Shown here: piece by piece, positions 25,929-37,802 of the stretch
Layout: each line of letters starts with the position of its first letter
How positions within the stretch are numbered: position 1 is the stretch's first letter
Assembly (NCBI RefSeq): GCF_032463525.1
Contig: NZ_CP135971.1
Span: 4,030,001 to 4,094,000, forward strand
DNA length: 64,000 bases
From: Pseudomonas sp. DTU_2021_1001937_2_SI_NGA_ILE_001
GTDB taxonomy: Bacteria; Pseudomonadota; Gammaproteobacteria; Pseudomonadales; Pseudomonadaceae
Reading direction: 5' to 3'
The notes under the pieces: generated by a model
The model's database searches: none
Seen by the model: only the letters and a program-made list of their open reading frames with translations
What the model was told of the DNA's origin: nothing
Translations under genes and position numbers: made by a program

Positions 25929-28249
25929 CAGCGTTTCTTCAACTGCTTGGCGTTGGCGAACAGCGAAGCCATGGCGTTGTTGGCCGGCGCCGCGGCGACG
26001 CTTTCACGCTTGGGCGCCCCGCCAGACTGCCGTGGGCTGGAGCCTGGGCGCGAGCCACGCGCGCCGTCGATCTTCTCGCCTGGGGTGTCGCTCATGCGCA
26101 TCGACAGGCCGACGCGTTTGCGCGGAATGTCGACTTCCATGACCTTGACCTTGACCACATCGCCGGCCTTGACCGCTTCACGCGGGTCCTTGATGAACCT
26201 CTCCGACAGCGCGGAGATGTGCACCAGACCGTCCTGGTGCACGCCGATGTCGACGAAGGCGCCGAAGTTGGTGACGTTGGTCACCACGCCTTCGAGGATC
26301 ATGCCCGGCTGAAGGTCCTTGAGGTCCTCGACGCCTTCCTGGAACTCGGCGGTCTTGAACTCGGGGCGTGGGTCGCGGCCCGGTTTGTCCAGCTCGCTGA
26401 GGATGTCGGTGACGGTGGGCAGGCCGAAGGTTTCATCGGTGAATTTCTTCGGGTCAAGGCGCTTGAGAAAGCCGGTGTCGCCGATCAGCGAGCGGATGTC
26501 GCGGTCGGTCTGCACGGCGATGCGCTGCACCAGCGGATAGGCCTCCGGGTGCACCGCCGAGGCGTCCAGCGGGTTGTCGCCGTTCATCACGCGCAGGAAG
26601 CCGGCCGCCTGTTCGAAGGTCTTCTCGCCGAGGCGGCTTACCTTTTTCAGTTCGGCGCGGTTCTTGAACGCGCCATTGGCGTCACGGTGCGCGACGATGT
26701 TCTGCGCCAGGGTCGCGTTGAGGCCGGAAATGCGCGTCAACAGAGCCACCGAAGCGGTGTTCACGTCCACGCCCACGGCGTTCACGCAGTCCTCGACCAC
26801 CGCGTCCAGGCCGCGCGCCAGCTTGAGCTGCGACACGTCGTGCTGGTACTGGCCGACACCGATGGATTTCGGGTCGATCTTCACCAGTTCGGCCAGCGGG
26901 TCCTGCAGGCGGCGGGCGATGGATACTGCGCCACGGATCGACACGTCGAGGTCCGGGAATTCGCGGGCGGCCAGCTCGGAGGCCGAGTACACCGAGGCGC
27001 CGGCCTCGGAGACCATGACCTTGGTCATCTTCAGGCCTGGGTATTTCTTGATCAGCTCGGCGGCCAGCTTGTCGGTCTCGCGGCTGGCGGTGCCGTTGCC
27101 AATGGCGATCAGGTCTACCGAGTGCTTGGCGCACAGCGCGGCGAGCACGGCGATGGTCTGGTCCCACTGGTTCTTCGGCGCATGCGGGTAGACGGTGGCG
27201 TGGTCGAGCAGCTTGCCGGTGGCGTCGACCACCGCGACCTTGCAGCCGGTACGCAGGCCGGGGTCCAGGCCCAGGGTCGCGCGCGGGCCGGCCGGGGCGG
27301 CTAGCAGCAGGTCATGCAGGTTGTGGGCGAAGACGTTGATCGCCTCGGTTTCGGCGCTGTCACGCAGCTCGCTGAGCAGGTCGGTTTCCAGGTGGTTGTA
27401 GAGCTTGACCTTCCAGGTCCAGCGCACCACTTCGGCCAGCCATTTGTCGGCCGGACGGTTCTGGTTGCTCAGCCCGAAGCGCTCGCCGATCATCAGCTCG
27501 CACGGGTGCAGGGTTCCCGGCAGCTCTTCGCCGACCTTCAGGGTGCTGCTGAGAATGCCTTCGTTGCGCCCGCGGAAGATCGCCAGGGCACGGTGCGACG
27601 GTACGCTCTTGAGCGGCTCGTCGTGCTCGAAGTAGTCGCGGAACTTGGCGCCTTCTTCTTCCTTGCCCGGCACCACGCGGGCGCTGAGCACCGCTTCCTG
27701 CTTGAGGAAGCTGCGCAGTTTGTCGAGCAGGGTGGCGTCTTCGGCGAAGCGCTCCATGAGGATGTACTTGGCGCCTTCCAGGGCGGCCTTGACGTCGGCC
27801 ACGCCCTTGTCGGCGTCGACGAAGCGTGCCGCTTCCTGTTCGGGGTTCAGGTTCGGGTCGTTGAACAGGCCGTCGGCCAGTTCGCCAAGGCCGGCTTCCA
27901 GGGCGATCTGGCCCTTGGTGCGGCGCTTCTGCTTGTACGGCAGGTACAAGTCTTCCAGGCGGGTCTTGGTGTCGGCCAGCTTGATGTCGCGGGCCAGTTC
28001 CGGGGTCAGCTTGCCTTGCTCCTCGATGCTGGCGAGGATGCTGACGCGGCGCTCGTCGAGTTCACGCAGGTAGCGCAGGCGCTCTTCCAGATGACGCAGC
28101 TGGGTGTCATCGAGGCTGCCGGTCACCTCCTTGCGGTAACGGGCGATGAAAGGCACGGTCGAGCCTTCATCCAGGAGTGCTACGGCCGCTTCGACCTGGA
28201 TGGGGCGGACACCGAGTTCTTCGGCGATGCGGCTGTTGATGCTGTCCAT
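25928..28249 (-). CDS. tex: Transcription accessory protein Tex
   Basis: A 773-residue cytosolic nucleic-acid-binding protein. It has an N-terminal helical region with the Tex signature [18 protein letters not shown], a YqgF/RuvC-like domain ([17 protein letters not shown], residues about 325-340), a helix-hairpin-helix stretch ([26 protein letters not shown]), and an S1 RNA-binding domain ([22 protein letters not shown]) near residue 650. The tail is Ser/Arg/Ala-rich and disordered. It influences transcription and toxin regulation in other bacteria. Divergent from ompR, with 250 bases between them. Confidence 0.95.
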   Translation of the reverse strand: MDSINSRIAEELGVRPIQVEAAVALLDEGSTVPFIARYRKEVTGSLDDTQLRHLEERLRYLRELDERRVSILASIEEQGKLTPELARDIKLADTKTRLEDLYLPYKQKRRTKGQIALEAGLGELADGLFNDPNLNPEQEAARFVDADKGVADVKAALEGAKYILMERFAEDATLLDKLRSFLKQEAVLSARVVPGKEEEGAKFRDYFEHDEPLKSVPSHRALAIFRGRNEGILSSTLKVGEELPGTLHPCELMIGERFGLSNQNRPADKWLAEVVRWTWKVKLYNHLETDLLSELRDSAETEAINVFAHNLHDLLLAAPAGPRATLGLDPGLRTGCKVAVVDATGKLLDHATVYPHAPKNQWDQTIAVLAALCAKHSVDLIAIGNGTASRETDKLAAELIKKYPGLKMTKVMVSEAGASVYSASELAAREFPDLDVSIRGAVSIARRLQDPLAELVKIDPKSIGVGQYQHDVSQLKLARGLDAVVEDCVNAVGVDVNTASVALLTRISGLNATLAQNIVAHRDANGAFKNRAELKKVSRLGEKTFEQAAGFLRVMNGDNPLDASAVHPEAYPLVQRIAVQTDRDIRSLIGDTGFLKRLDPKKFTDETFGLPTVTDILSELDKPGRDPRPEFKTAEFQEGVEDLKDLQPGMILEGVVTNVTNFGAFVDIGVHQDGLVHISALSERFIKDPREAVKAGDVVKVKVMEVDIPRKRVGLSMRMSDTPGEKIDGARGSRPGSSPRQSGGAPKRESVAAAPANNAMASLFANAKQLKKR

Positions 28250-28499
28250 AAGACCACCTAAGCAAGGACTGGCTCAATGCCAGTGTTTTCGAACAAAACG
28301 TCGTCCGGCGTTGCCTGACTGTGAGGGCGGCGCATTATAACCAGCTCGCTCCACTTGGGGGATCGCACCGACGCGGGGCGCAATCGGCAGCGATCTCCGG
28401 CGGTGCGCATGCCTGGCGCCGTAAAATCTGCTAACAATGCGCACGATGCGCGTCATAACAGCTACGCCATAATGCGCCCCGTGAACAAAGGAGCATCCG

Positions 28500-29240
28500 A
28501 TGAGCAGCACTGCACTTAATGCCGAAGGCGAAAAGATCCTGATCGTCGATGACGATCCGGGGCTGAGCAGCCTGCTGGAACGGTTTTTCACCAGCAAGGG
28601 CTATCGCGCCCGGGCGGTGGCCAATGTCGAACAGATGGACCGCCTGCTGGCCCGCGAAGTTTTCAATCTCGTGGTTCTCGACCTGATGCTGCCGGGCGAG
28701 GACGGCCTGTCCGCCTGCCGCCGCCTGCGCGCCGCGAACAATCAGGTGCCGATCATCATGCTCACCGCCAAGGGCGACGAGCTGAGCCGCATCAAGGGCC
28801 TGGAGCTGGGCGCCGACGACTATCTGGCCAAACCCTTCAACCCCGATGAACTGATGGCCCGCGTCAAGGCGGTGCTGCGTCGTCAGGCACCTTCGGTGCC
28901 GGGCGCGCCGGGCAGCGAGGAAGAGTCGGTGACCTTCGGCGACTACGAGCTGTCGCTGGCCACCCGTGAACTCAAGCGCGGCGACGAAGTGCACATGCTG
29001 ACCACCGGCGAGTTCGCGGTGCTCAAGGCCCTGGTGATGCACGCGCGCGAACCGCTGACCCGCGACAAGCTGATGAACCTGGCGCGTGGCCGAGAGTGGG
29101 ATGCCCTGGAGCGTTCCATCGACGTGCAGATCTCCCGCCTGCGCCGGTTGATCGAGCCCGATCCTTCCAAACCCCGCTACATCCAGACCGTATGGGGCGT
29201 GGGCTATGTGTTCGTACCCGACGGCAGCGGTGCCCGCTGA
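28500..29240 (+). CDS. ompR: Osmolarity response regulator OmpR
   Basis: A 246-residue two-component regulator. The receiver has the acidic pair in IVDDDPG, the phospho-acceptor Asp61 in VVLDLMLPGEDG and the Lys in LAKPFNPDE. The C-terminal OmpR-type winged helix (residues 140-240) includes REWDALERSIDVQISRLR and TVWGVGYVF. AAAGGAG precedes the ATG. It pairs with EnvZ downstream; in Pseudomonas this pair influences envelope and osmotic genes. A terminator follows the stop codon. Confidence 0.93.
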   Translation: MSSTALNAEGEKILIVDDDPGLSSLLERFFTSKGYRARAVANVEQMDRLLAREVFNLVVLDLMLPGEDGLSACRRLRAANNQVPIIMLTAKGDELSRIKGLELGADDYLAKPFNPDELMARVKAVLRRQAPSVPGAPGSEEESVTFGDYELSLATRELKRGDEVHMLTTGEFAVLKALVMHAREPLTRDKLMNLARGREWDALERSIDVQISRLRRLIEPDPSKPRYIQTVWGVGYVFVPDGSGAR

Positions 29241-29272
29241 CCCCAGACCGTCGGCCCCGTGCTTGCATTGAC

Positions 29273-29307
29273 GCGTCGATAGCCCGTCGGGTTATCGACG
29301 CTTTTTT
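29273..29307 (+). terminator. Terminator between ompR and envZ
   Basis: GCGTCGATA / TATCGACGC arms with an additional CCCG/CGGG inner stem and TTTTTT right after. A canonical rho-independent terminator in the gap of a two-gene operon. Confidence 0.82.
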
Positions 29308-29371
29308 GGTTTTGCCGGCCTGACAGAAACCGCGAGTTCTTCTCGCCCTGCAAAGTGTGACTGCTGCACCT

Positions 29372-30685
29372 ATGAAGACTCCGCTGTGGTTCCCGCAAAG
29401 CTTCTTCTCGCGCACCCTCTGGCTGGTGCTGATCGTCGTGCTGTTTTCCAAGGCGCTGACGCTGGTCTACCTGCTGATGAACGAGGACGTGCTGGTCGAC
29501 CGCCAGTACAGCCACGGCGTGGCGCTGACCCTGCGTGCCTACTGGGCGGCCAACGAGAATGACCGTGAGGCGATTGCCGAGGCGGCCGGGCTGATCCGTG
29601 TGGTGGGCGGCGGCGTACCGGAAGGCGAGCAGCACTGGCCGTACAGCGAAATCTACCAGCGGCAGATGCAGGCCGAGCTGGGTGAGGACACCGAAGTACG
29701 CCTGCGCGTGCATGCGCCACCCGCGCTGTGGGTGCGCGCGCCGAGCCTGGGGGATGGCTGGCTGAAGGTGCCGTTGTATCCGCACCCGCTGCGTGGGCAG
29801 AAGATCTGGAGCGTTCTGGGCTGGTTCCTGGCCATTGGTCTGTTGTCCACGGCCTCGGCGTGGATCTTCGTCAGCCAGCTCAACCAGCCGCTCAAGCGCC
29901 TGGTGTTCGCTGCCCGCCAGTTGGGCCAGGGGCGCAGCGTGCGCCTGCCGATCAGCGACACGCCCAGCGAGATGACCGAGGTGTACCGCGCCTTCAACCA
30001 GATGGCCGAGGATGTCGAGCAGGCTGGCCAGGAGCGCGAGCTGATGCTCGCCGGGGTATCCCACGACCTGCGCACGCCGCTGACCCGCCTGCGCCTGTCG
30101 CTGGAACTGATGACCGAAAAGAACGAATTCGTCGATGACATGGTGCGTGACATCGAGGACATGGACGCCATCCTCGATCAGTTCCTGGCGTTCATTCGTG
30201 ACGGCCGCGACGAACAGATCGAGGAAGTCGACCTCGGCGCGCTGGTGCGCGAAGTGGTCGAGCCGTTCAACAGCGATGCCGAGCACATCCGCGTGTGCGT
30301 CGAGCCGATCCCGCCATTCCCGCTGCGCCGGGTGTCGATGAAACGCCTGCTGACCAACCTGATCGGCAACGCCATGCACCATGCCGGCAGCGGTATCGAA
30401 GTGGCGGCCTACGTGTCGGGGGACGCCGGTGCTCCCTACGTGGTGCTCAGCGTGCTGGACCGCGGGGCGGGCATCGACCCTTCGGAGCTGGAAGTCATCT
30501 TCAACCCGTTCATTCGTGGTGACCGGGCGCGCAGCGGCAAGGGCACCGGGCTGGGACTGGCGATCGTCAAGCGTATCGCGGCGATGCACGGCGGCAACGT
30601 GGAGCTGCGCAACCGCTCCGGCGGCGGCCTGGAAGCTCGCGTACGCCTGCCGCTGGGGCTGATGCTGCCGCGCGACGCGGTGTGA
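29372..30685 (+). CDS. envZ: Osmosensor histidine kinase EnvZ
   Basis: A 437-residue inner-membrane kinase. Membrane segments lie at about residues 13-35 and 150-172, with a 110-residue periplasmic region between; a HAMP domain follows (SQLNQPLKRLVFAARQLGQG). The phospho-accepting His231 is in VSHDLRTPLTRLRLSLE. The kinase boxes are NLIGNAMHHA (N), LDRGAGIDPSEL (G1) and GKGTGLGLAIVKRIA (G2). I start it at MKTPLWFPQSFF rather than five residues earlier. It is separated from ompR by a strong terminator, so its level probably depends on read-through or an internal promoter. Confidence 0.92.
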   Translation: MKTPLWFPQSFFSRTLWLVLIVVLFSKALTLVYLLMNEDVLVDRQYSHGVALTLRAYWAANENDREAIAEAAGLIRVVGGGVPEGEQHWPYSEIYQRQMQAELGEDTEVRLRVHAPPALWVRAPSLGDGWLKVPLYPHPLRGQKIWSVLGWFLAIGLLSTASAWIFVSQLNQPLKRLVFAARQLGQGRSVRLPISDTPSEMTEVYRAFNQMAEDVEQAGQERELMLAGVSHDLRTPLTRLRLSLELMTEKNEFVDDMVRDIEDMDAILDQFLAFIRDGRDEQIEEVDLGALVREVVEPFNSDAEHIRVCVEPIPPFPLRRVSMKRLLTNLIGNAMHHAGSGIEVAAYVSGDAGAPYVVLSVLDRGAGIDPSELEVIFNPFIRGDRARSGKGTGLGLAIVKRIAAMHGGNVELRNRSGGGLEARVRLPLGLMLPRDAV

Positions 30686-30689
30686 AGCG

Positions 30690-30721
30690 GCGGCAAGCCA
30701 CAAGCGGCAAGCTATAAGCTG
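30690..30721. repeat. Short direct repeats between envZ and rimK
   Basis: GCGGCAAGC at 30690 and 30704, then TATAAGCT. This CAAGC-type repeat is common in Pseudomonas intergenic DNA, here between convergent genes. Confidence 0.4.
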
Positions 30722-30776
30722 ATCGCGGTGATGCTAGCGACGCGAACGGCGTTAGCTCACCGCTCGCTACTGCTTT

Positions 30777-31682
30777 TCAGCCCTTGCCCTTGGTCCGGGT
30801 CATGTTCGGTCCGCTGTTCTTTTCCAGATGCTCGATGATCATGCCGGCGACGTCCTTGCCGGTGGTGGTCTCGATGCCTTCCAGGCCCGGAGAGGAGTTG
30901 ACCTCCATCACCAGCGGCCCATGGTTGGAACGCAGGATATCTACGCCGGCCACCGACAGGCCCATGACCTTGGCGGCGCGCAGTGCGGTCATGCGCTCTT
31001 CGGGGGTGATCTTGATCAGGCTGGCGGTGCCGCCACGGTGCAGGTTGGAACGGAACTCGCCGGGTTTGGCCTGGCGCATCATCGAGGCGATGACCTTGTC
31101 GCCGACTACGAAGCAGCGAATGTCTGCCCCACCGGCCTCCTTGATGTACTCCTGAACCATGATGTCCTGCTTGAGGCCCATGAACGCCTCGATCACCGAT
31201 TCTGCCGCCGAGACGGTTTCGCACAGCACCACGCCGATACCCTGGGTGCCTTCCAGCACCTTGATCACCAGCGGGGCGCCGTTGACCATCTGGATCAGGT
31301 CGGGGATGTCGTCCGGCGAGTGGGCGAAGCCGGTAACCGGCAGGCCGATGCCCCGGCGCGACAACAGCTGCAGCGAGCGCAGCTTGTCCCGGGAGCGGGC
31401 GATGGCCACCGATTCGTTGAGCGGGAACACCCCCATCATTTCGAACTGGCGCAACACCGCGCAGCCGTAGAACGTCACCGAGGCACCGATGCGCGGAATC
31501 ACCGCGTCGAAGCCTTCCAGCGGCTTGCCGCGGTAGTGGATCTGCGGTTTGTGGCTGGCGATGTTCATATAGGCGCGCAGGGTGTCGATCACCACCATCT
31601 CGTGGCCGCGTTCTAGGCCGGCCTCGACCAGGCGGCGGGTGGAATACAGACGCGGGTTACGCGAAAGCACAGCGATCTTCAT
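30777..31682 (-). CDS. rimK: Ribosomal protein S6--L-glutamate ligase RimK
   Basis: A 301-residue ATP-grasp ligase that adds glutamates to the C-terminus of ribosomal protein S6. It opens [21 protein letters not shown]. The ATP-grasp parts are [35 protein letters not shown] and [20 protein letters not shown]. Its start overlaps the rimB stop (ATGA), so translation is coupled. In P. fluorescens RimK activity is tuned by RimA, RimB and c-di-GMP and alters the proteome during root colonisation. I use the ATG at 31682; the open frame extends 53 residues further but inside rimB. Confidence 0.94.
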   Translation of the reverse strand: MKIAVLSRNPRLYSTRRLVEAGLERGHEMVVIDTLRAYMNIASHKPQIHYRGKPLEGFDAVIPRIGASVTFYGCAVLRQFEMMGVFPLNESVAIARSRDKLRSLQLLSRRGIGLPVTGFAHSPDDIPDLIQMVNGAPLVIKVLEGTQGIGVVLCETVSAAESVIEAFMGLKQDIMVQEYIKEAGGADIRCFVVGDKVIASMMRQAKPGEFRSNLHRGGTASLIKITPEERMTALRAAKVMGLSVAGVDILRSNHGPLVMEVNSSPGLEGIETTTGKDVAGMIIEHLEKNSGPNMTRTKGKG

Positions 31683-32155
31683 GCAGCACCTGAGGGAATG
31701 GAGGCCGGGAACACCGGCTTGTCTTGTACGTAGGTAATACCCGGGTTGACCACCAGTTGGCCGTCGATCAAGGCATTGGAGCCGAGCAGCAGGCGATAGC
31801 GCATCGACTTGCGGCAGGCCAGGGTGAACTCCACCGGCCACACGCGATCACCCAGCGCCAGCAGGGTGCGGATCACGTAGCGGACCTGGGCGTGGCCGTT
31901 GGAACTCTTGATACTTTTCATGGCCACCAGTGGCGCTTCGCAGCGGCGGTGGCGCAACTGCACCACGGTGCCCAGATGCGCATTGAAACGCACCCATTTC
32001 TGCCCGTCGCGTTCGAATGGCTCGATCTCGGTAGCATGCAGGCTGGAGGTGCTGGCACCGGTGTCGATCTTGGCCCGCAGGCCGGCTACCCCGAGATCGG
32101 GCAGCGCCACCCACTCGCGCAGACCGATGACTGTCAGATGGTCGAATGTCTTCAA
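31679..32155 (-). CDS. rimB: RimB, retropepsin-like ATP-dependent zinc-protease family protein
   Basis: A 158-residue small protease-fold protein. The aspartic-protease-like motif is [17 protein letters not shown], and the second half has [14 protein letters not shown]. In P. fluorescens RimB interacts with RimK and is part of the rimABK system. It lies 19 bases after rimA and overlaps rimK. Confidence 0.9.
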   Translation of the reverse strand: MKTFDHLTVIGLREWVALPDLGVAGLRAKIDTGASTSSLHATEIEPFERDGQKWVRFNAHLGTVVQLRHRRCEAPLVAMKSIKSSNGHAQVRYVIRTLLALGDRVWPVEFTLACRKSMRYRLLLGSNALIDGQLVVNPGITYVQDKPVFPASIPSGAA

Positions 32156-32174
32156 GGCGCGGATTCCGTACTAC

Positions 32175-32957
32175 TCAAGGCGTTGGCCAGGCATCGGCGC
32201 GAATCTCGGAAAGGGCTTTGAATGCCGGGCGGGCGAACCAGTAACCCTGCATCAGGAAAATCCCGCAATCGGCGAGAAAATCGCGTTCTTCCGCATGCTC
32301 GATGCCTTCGGCGATCACCGTGATTTCCAGTTGTTGGCACATGCTGACCACGCCCCGCACGATGGCTTGACGCGCACGGTCGCGGTGGATGTCGCGGATC
32401 AGATCCATGTCCAGTTTGATCAGGTCGGGTTGAAAGTCGGCCAGTAGCTTCAGCCCGGCGTAACCGGCGCCAAAGTCGTCGATGGCCGTCATGAAACCGA
32501 ACTGCTGATACTCGCGGAGAATATTCTGCAAATGTTTCACGTTGTCCACATGCTCGACTTCCACCGTCTCGAAAATCAGCCGCTCGACCGGAAAGTTGTG
32601 CTGACGCGCCGCTTCGAGGGTGCTGCGGATGCACAGCTCCGGGCGGTACACCGCATTGGGCAGGAAGTTGATCGACAAGCGTTCGGTCATGCCCAGAGCT
32701 GCCGCTCCGGCGATCGCCGCCACCCGGCAGCTCTGGTCGAAGCGGTAGCGGTTGCGGTCGTTGACCTGGCTCAGCACGCTCTGCGCGCTCTCGCCATTGG
32801 GACCGCGTATCAGGGCCTCGTAGGCGAACACCGAGCGATCGCGCAGGTCGACGATCGGCTGGTAGGCATAGTCGAAGGAAAAATCCAGGGGCGGGCTGTC
32901 CTTGCATCCCTGACACCCTCCCGTGCGTGCAGTCAGTGAGGCGGGAAAAATGGTCAT
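32175..32957 (-). CDS. rimA: RimA, EAL-domain c-di-GMP phosphodiesterase
   Basis: A 260-residue single EAL domain. The catalytic set is present: FAYEALIRG (EAL), LSINFLPNA (Asn), IFETVEVEH (Glu), IDDFGAGYAGL (DDFG), LIKLDMDL (Lys) and AEGIEHAEE (Glu). It should hydrolyse c-di-GMP to pGpG. A short N-terminal piece with a CQGC pair precedes the domain. First gene of rimABK and the link from c-di-GMP to S6 modification. Confidence 0.9.
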   Translation of the reverse strand: MTIFPASLTARTGGCQGCKDSPPLDFSFDYAYQPIVDLRDRSVFAYEALIRGPNGESAQSVLSQVNDRNRYRFDQSCRVAAIAGAAALGMTERLSINFLPNAVYRPELCIRSTLEAARQHNFPVERLIFETVEVEHVDNVKHLQNILREYQQFGFMTAIDDFGAGYAGLKLLADFQPDLIKLDMDLIRDIHRDRARQAIVRGVVSMCQQLEITVIAEGIEHAEERDFLADCGIFLMQGYWFARPAFKALSEIRADAWPTP

Positions 32958-33111
32958 GGCACACTCCAGGTGCGGCGGGAAGTAGACATCAAAATCCGGA
33001 TGACCGGTTTTGACAATCGGGTCAGGGTTACTTCATGTTCCAACTCGGCTGGGCGCGTTGCCTGGCAGTGTTCATTAAAGCTTCAGATTGTCACGCAGAT
33101 GAGAAATTCAG

Positions 33112-33516
33112 ATGGCTCAGAAAGTAGAAGACGACGATAAGGTTCGCCTGGATAAATGGCTGTGGGCCGCACGGTTCTACAAGACTCGGGCCCTGGCCAA
33201 GGCGGCCATCGAAAGTGGCAAGGTGCACTGCCGGGGCGAGCGTTGCAAGCCCGGCAAGGAACCGCGCATTGGTGACGAATTCCAGATTCGCACCGGCTTC
33301 GACGAGCGCACCGTGGTGGTCGAGGCGCTGTCAGTGGTGCGCCGCGGCGCCCCCGAGGCGCAGACTCTGTACCGCGAAACCCCGCAGAGCATTGCCAGCC
33401 GCGAAGCCGCTGCGGCGCAGCGCAAGGCCGGCAATCTCGGCGTGACCACTGACGGCCGCCCGAACAAGAAACAGCGCCGCCAGTTGGACCGCTTTCACGA
33501 TTTCGCTAACGGCTGA
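33112..33516 (+). CDS. hslR: S4-domain ribosome-associated heat-shock protein Hsp15
   Basis: A 134-residue cytosolic protein. The N-terminal S4 RNA-binding domain reads VRLDKWLWAARFYKTRALAKAAIESGKV. The basic tail (RPNKKQRRQLDRFHDF) is typical of Hsp15, which binds free 50S subunits carrying a nascent chain. Its end overlaps the end of the convergent PAP2 gene by 11 bases. With hslO nearby it belongs to the heat-shock set. Confidence 0.9.
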   Translation: MAQKVEDDDKVRLDKWLWAARFYKTRALAKAAIESGKVHCRGERCKPGKEPRIGDEFQIRTGFDERTVVVEALSVVRRGAPEAQTLYRETPQSIASREAAAAQRKAGNLGVTTDGRPNKKQRRQLDRFHDFANG

Positions 33517-34345
33517 CCCCCGCCCGTACCAGGCTCATGCGGTTGACCAGCGGGATGGCGCGGGCGATGGCGAACAGCGGTTCGCTCAGGCGCAGCCCCA
33601 GGCGCGTGACGTGGGCCGCATAAGGGGTGTAGATACCCCAGGCCAGCGCTGCCAGGGCGATGGCGACGCCGCCGATGTAGTCGTCCTGGCCCCAGTGTGC
33701 GCCGGCCACCAGGCGCGGCAGCATGAACAGCACGGCCAGGCTCCAGATCACCAGCTGGCGCCCGAACGAGCGGGCATACAGCGACATGAACATGGCCCAG
33801 ATCAACAATACCGAGGCATGGTCGCCGGGAAAGCTGCGTCCCGAGTTGTCCTTCAGCTCCCAGGTCTTTTCCAGCTGCGGGAAGATGTGGCTCAGGCGCA
33901 CGGCCTCGGGCAGCACGCGTGACGGGCTGTCGTGCTGCAGGTCCGTGGTGTTGATGTATTTCGCCAGCAGGCTGCGGATGATCAGCAGCAGTACCAGGAT
34001 GGCGATGAAGCCGAAGATCGCCGCGCGGGTCTGGGCGGCCCGGAATACCCAATCGCCCTTGATAAGCAACATCAACAGAATCAAGCCGACCACGACATCG
34101 AAAGGCCGCATACTGGCCACCGTCCAGGCGTACAGCCACAGGTCGTTGCTGGCCAGCGGCTGGTTGAGCAGATGGAACAGCCATTCGTCGAAGCGGTTCA
34201 TCAGCGCATGACCTTCCGGCCAGGCCCACAGGCCAAGCAGGACAAGGGCTGCGAGGTTGCACAGGATGAGGGGGCGGAACCTCCACCTGGCTTGGAAGAG
34301 AGGTGGATACTCCATAAACTGCTCCTTGAATCGCTTGAAATCCAT
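33506..34345 (-). CDS. PAP2-family membrane phosphatase
   Basis: A 279-residue inner-membrane protein with about six hydrophobic segments. The PAP2 motifs are [10 protein letters not shown] (His of the second motif) and [16 protein letters not shown] (third motif, with its Arg, His and Asp). The first motif (KxxxxxxRP) is not clear. Relatives dephosphorylate undecaprenyl diphosphate or lipid A (LpxT type). It is inserted between hslR and hslO on the opposite strand. Confidence 0.8.
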   Translation of the reverse strand: MDFKRFKEQFMEYPPLFQARWRFRPLILCNLAALVLLGLWAWPEGHALMNRFDEWLFHLLNQPLASNDLWLYAWTVASMRPFDVVVGLILLMLLIKGDWVFRAAQTRAAIFGFIAILVLLLIIRSLLAKYINTTDLQHDSPSRVLPEAVRLSHIFPQLEKTWELKDNSGRSFPGDHASVLLIWAMFMSLYARSFGRQLVIWSLAVLFMLPRLVAGAHWGQDDYIGGVAIALAALAWGIYTPYAAHVTRLGLRLSEPLFAIARAIPLVNRMSLVRAGVSR

Positions 34346-34419
34346 GCACCCATTCGGTGCTCGAGGGCGCTCTTATAAGCGCCTGTCATCATTTTGTCAT
34401 CAAATCAGACCCGGTTCTT

Positions 34420-35325
34420 ATGTCCGAATTTCCCAAAAAAGACTTCACCCAGCGGTTCATCTTCGACGACAGCGATGTCCGTGGCGAGCTGGTCGCCCTG
34501 GAAAGCAGCTACGCCGAAGTGCTGGCTCGTCATCCTTACCCGGCACCAGTAGCTCGCTTGCTCGGCGAGCTGATGGCCGCCGCCGCCCTGTTGGTCGGCA
34601 CCCTGAAGTTCGAAGGGCTGCTGATTCTTCAGGCGCGCTCCAGCGGTGCCGTGCCGCTGCTGATGGTCGAGTGCTCCAGCGAGCGCGAGCTGCGCGGCAT
34701 CGCGCGCTATGACGAGGCGCTGATCGACGACCCCGAAGCCGGGCTGCAGGCGCTGATGCCCGACGGCTCGCTGGCGATGACCATCGACCCACGCCAGGGC
34801 CAGCGCTACCAGGGCATCGTTGCCCTGGACGGCGCCGACCTGTCCGAGAGCCTGTCCAGCTACTTCGCGCTGTCGGAGCAGCTGGGCACGCGTTTCTGGC
34901 TCAAGGCCGACGGCCAGCAGGCGCGCGGCTTCCTGCTGCAGCAACTGCCGGTGGCGCGCATCACCGATGCCGAAGAGCGCGCTGCCAGCTGGGAGCATGT
35001 CGTGACCCTGGCCAATACCCTGAGCGACGACGAGCTGCTGGGGCTGGACAACGAGACCCTGCTGCACCGCCTGTACCACCAGGAGCAGGTGCGACTGTTT
35101 GACACACAGCCGATCGCCTTCCGCTGCAGTTGCTCCCGCGAGCGCTCCGGCAATGCGTTGATCAGCCTCGGCCAAGAGGACGCCCAACAACTGGTGGCCG
35201 AGCATGGCGGAGCCATCGAGATCGACTGCCAGTTCTGCAACGAGCGCTATCTGTTCGACTCCACGGACGTTGCCCAGCTGTTCGCCGGTGGTGGTGTCGA
35301 GTCCCCTTCCAACACCCGCCACTGA
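34420..35325 (+). CDS. hslO: Redox-regulated chaperone Hsp33
   Basis: A 301-residue cytosolic holdase activated by oxidation. The zinc cysteines are Cys236 and Cys238 ([10 protein letters not shown]) and Cys270 and Cys273 (CQFCNERY). The N-terminal [17 protein letters not shown] and the GGAxxLxGT-like [14 protein letters not shown] are family-typical. I start it at [13 protein letters not shown]; the frame is open 21 residues further but overlaps the promoter region. Confidence 0.93.
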   Translation: MSEFPKKDFTQRFIFDDSDVRGELVALESSYAEVLARHPYPAPVARLLGELMAAAALLVGTLKFEGLLILQARSSGAVPLLMVECSSERELRGIARYDEALIDDPEAGLQALMPDGSLAMTIDPRQGQRYQGIVALDGADLSESLSSYFALSEQLGTRFWLKADGQQARGFLLQQLPVARITDAEERAASWEHVVTLANTLSDDELLGLDNETLLHRLYHQEQVRLFDTQPIAFRCSCSRERSGNALISLGQEDAQQLVAEHGGAIEIDCQFCNERYLFDSTDVAQLFAGGGVESPSNTRH

Positions 35326-35342
35326 AATTTTGACGCCCAAAA

Positions 35343-35374
35343 CCTGTCAGACACGTTCATATCGTTCTGACAGG
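35343..35374. promoter_or_regulatory. Inverted repeat upstream of the pckA promoter
   Basis: Perfect nine-base arms CCTGTCAGA / TCTGACAGG with a 14-base spacer, about 30 bases before a -10-like CATAAT. No T-run follows, so a regulator operator or a leader hairpin is more likely than a terminator. Confidence 0.45.
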
Positions 35375-35403
35375 AGGGTTCTATCATTTCGTAGCATTTC
35401 TGG

Positions 35404-37040
<1,637 letters not shown>

Positions 37041-37060
37041 GCGCGGACCCGCTGTACAAA

Positions 37061-37084
37061 AGCCGCCCTTCGGGGCGGTTTTTT
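37061..37084 (+). terminator. pckA terminator
   Basis: CCGCCC-TTCG-GGGCGG with TTTTTT, 20 bases after the stop. Confidence 0.88.
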
Positions 37085-37110
37085 ATTGCGCATTTTTCCT
37101 GCGCAAAGCA

Positions 37111-37136
37111 TCGCGGCTGAAGCCGCTCCCACCGGG
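37111..37136. repeat. Single REP sequence after pckA
   Basis: TCGCGGCTGAAGCCGCTCCC, the same core as the other REP sites. Confidence 0.65.
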
Positions 37137-37232
37137 TAGCAGCTTCAGTGAAGCTTTGTTGGCGAGCTTGGCACCTGCACGAGATGTCTGGAACAATGCT
37201 TTCCCTCCAGCTGCCCGTCATCAGGACCGCCC

Positions 37233-37733
37233 GTGACCTCTCCCAGCATCCAGATCCAGCCGTTCCAGCCCGCCGACCAGCAAGGCGTCTTCGACGTGAT
37301 CGTGCCGATCCAGCGTGAAGAATTCGGTATCGCCATCACCGCCGCCGAGCAGCCGGACCTGGCCGCGATCCCGGACTTCTACCAGCGTGGCAACGGCAAC
37401 TTCTGGGTGGCCAAACAGGGCGAACAGGTGGTTGGCACCATCGGCCTGAAGGACATCGGCGATGGCCTGGCCGCACTGCGCAAGATGTTCGTCGCCGCGC
37501 CATTTCGCGGTCGCGAGTTCGGGGTGGCTGCGCGCCTGTTGGCCGAGCTGCTCGACGGCGCCAGGGCCAAGGGCGTGCAGCGCATCTACCTGGGCACCAC
37601 CGACAAATTCCTCGCCGCCCACCGCTTCTATGAAAAGCACGGCTTCAGCGAAGTGGCCAAGGACAGCCTGCCGGCGAGCTTTCCGCTGATGGCGGTGGAC
37701 AGCAAGTTCTACGCGCTCGACCTGGCTGACTAA
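37233..37733 (+). CDS. GNAT-family N-acetyltransferase
   Basis: A 166-residue cytosolic acetyltransferase. GTG start with AGGA six bases upstream. The acetyl-CoA loop is FRGREFGVAARLLAEL (RxxGxG/A form), with the preceding strand QVVGTIGLKDI and the late FLAAHRFYEKHGFSEV. Substrate unknown. Convergent with the LOG-family gene across a strong bidirectional terminator. Confidence 0.8.
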   Translation: MTSPSIQIQPFQPADQQGVFDVIVPIQREEFGIAITAAEQPDLAAIPDFYQRGNGNFWVAKQGEQVVGTIGLKDIGDGLAALRKMFVAAPFRGREFGVAARLLAELLDGARAKGVQRIYLGTTDKFLAAHRFYEKHGFSEVAKDSLPASFPLMAVDSKFYALDLAD

Positions 37734-37761
37734 GCTCGACTTGGTGGAAACAGGCCAATAC

Positions 37762-37787
37762 AACGAGGGCTCAACCGAGCCCTCGTT
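37762..37787. terminator. Bidirectional terminator
   Basis: Eleven-base perfect stem AACGAGGGCTC / GAGCCCTCGTT between convergent genes; short T-rich flank on the + side. Confidence 0.8.
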
Positions 37788-37802
37788 CTTCACCGACCTG
37801 TT

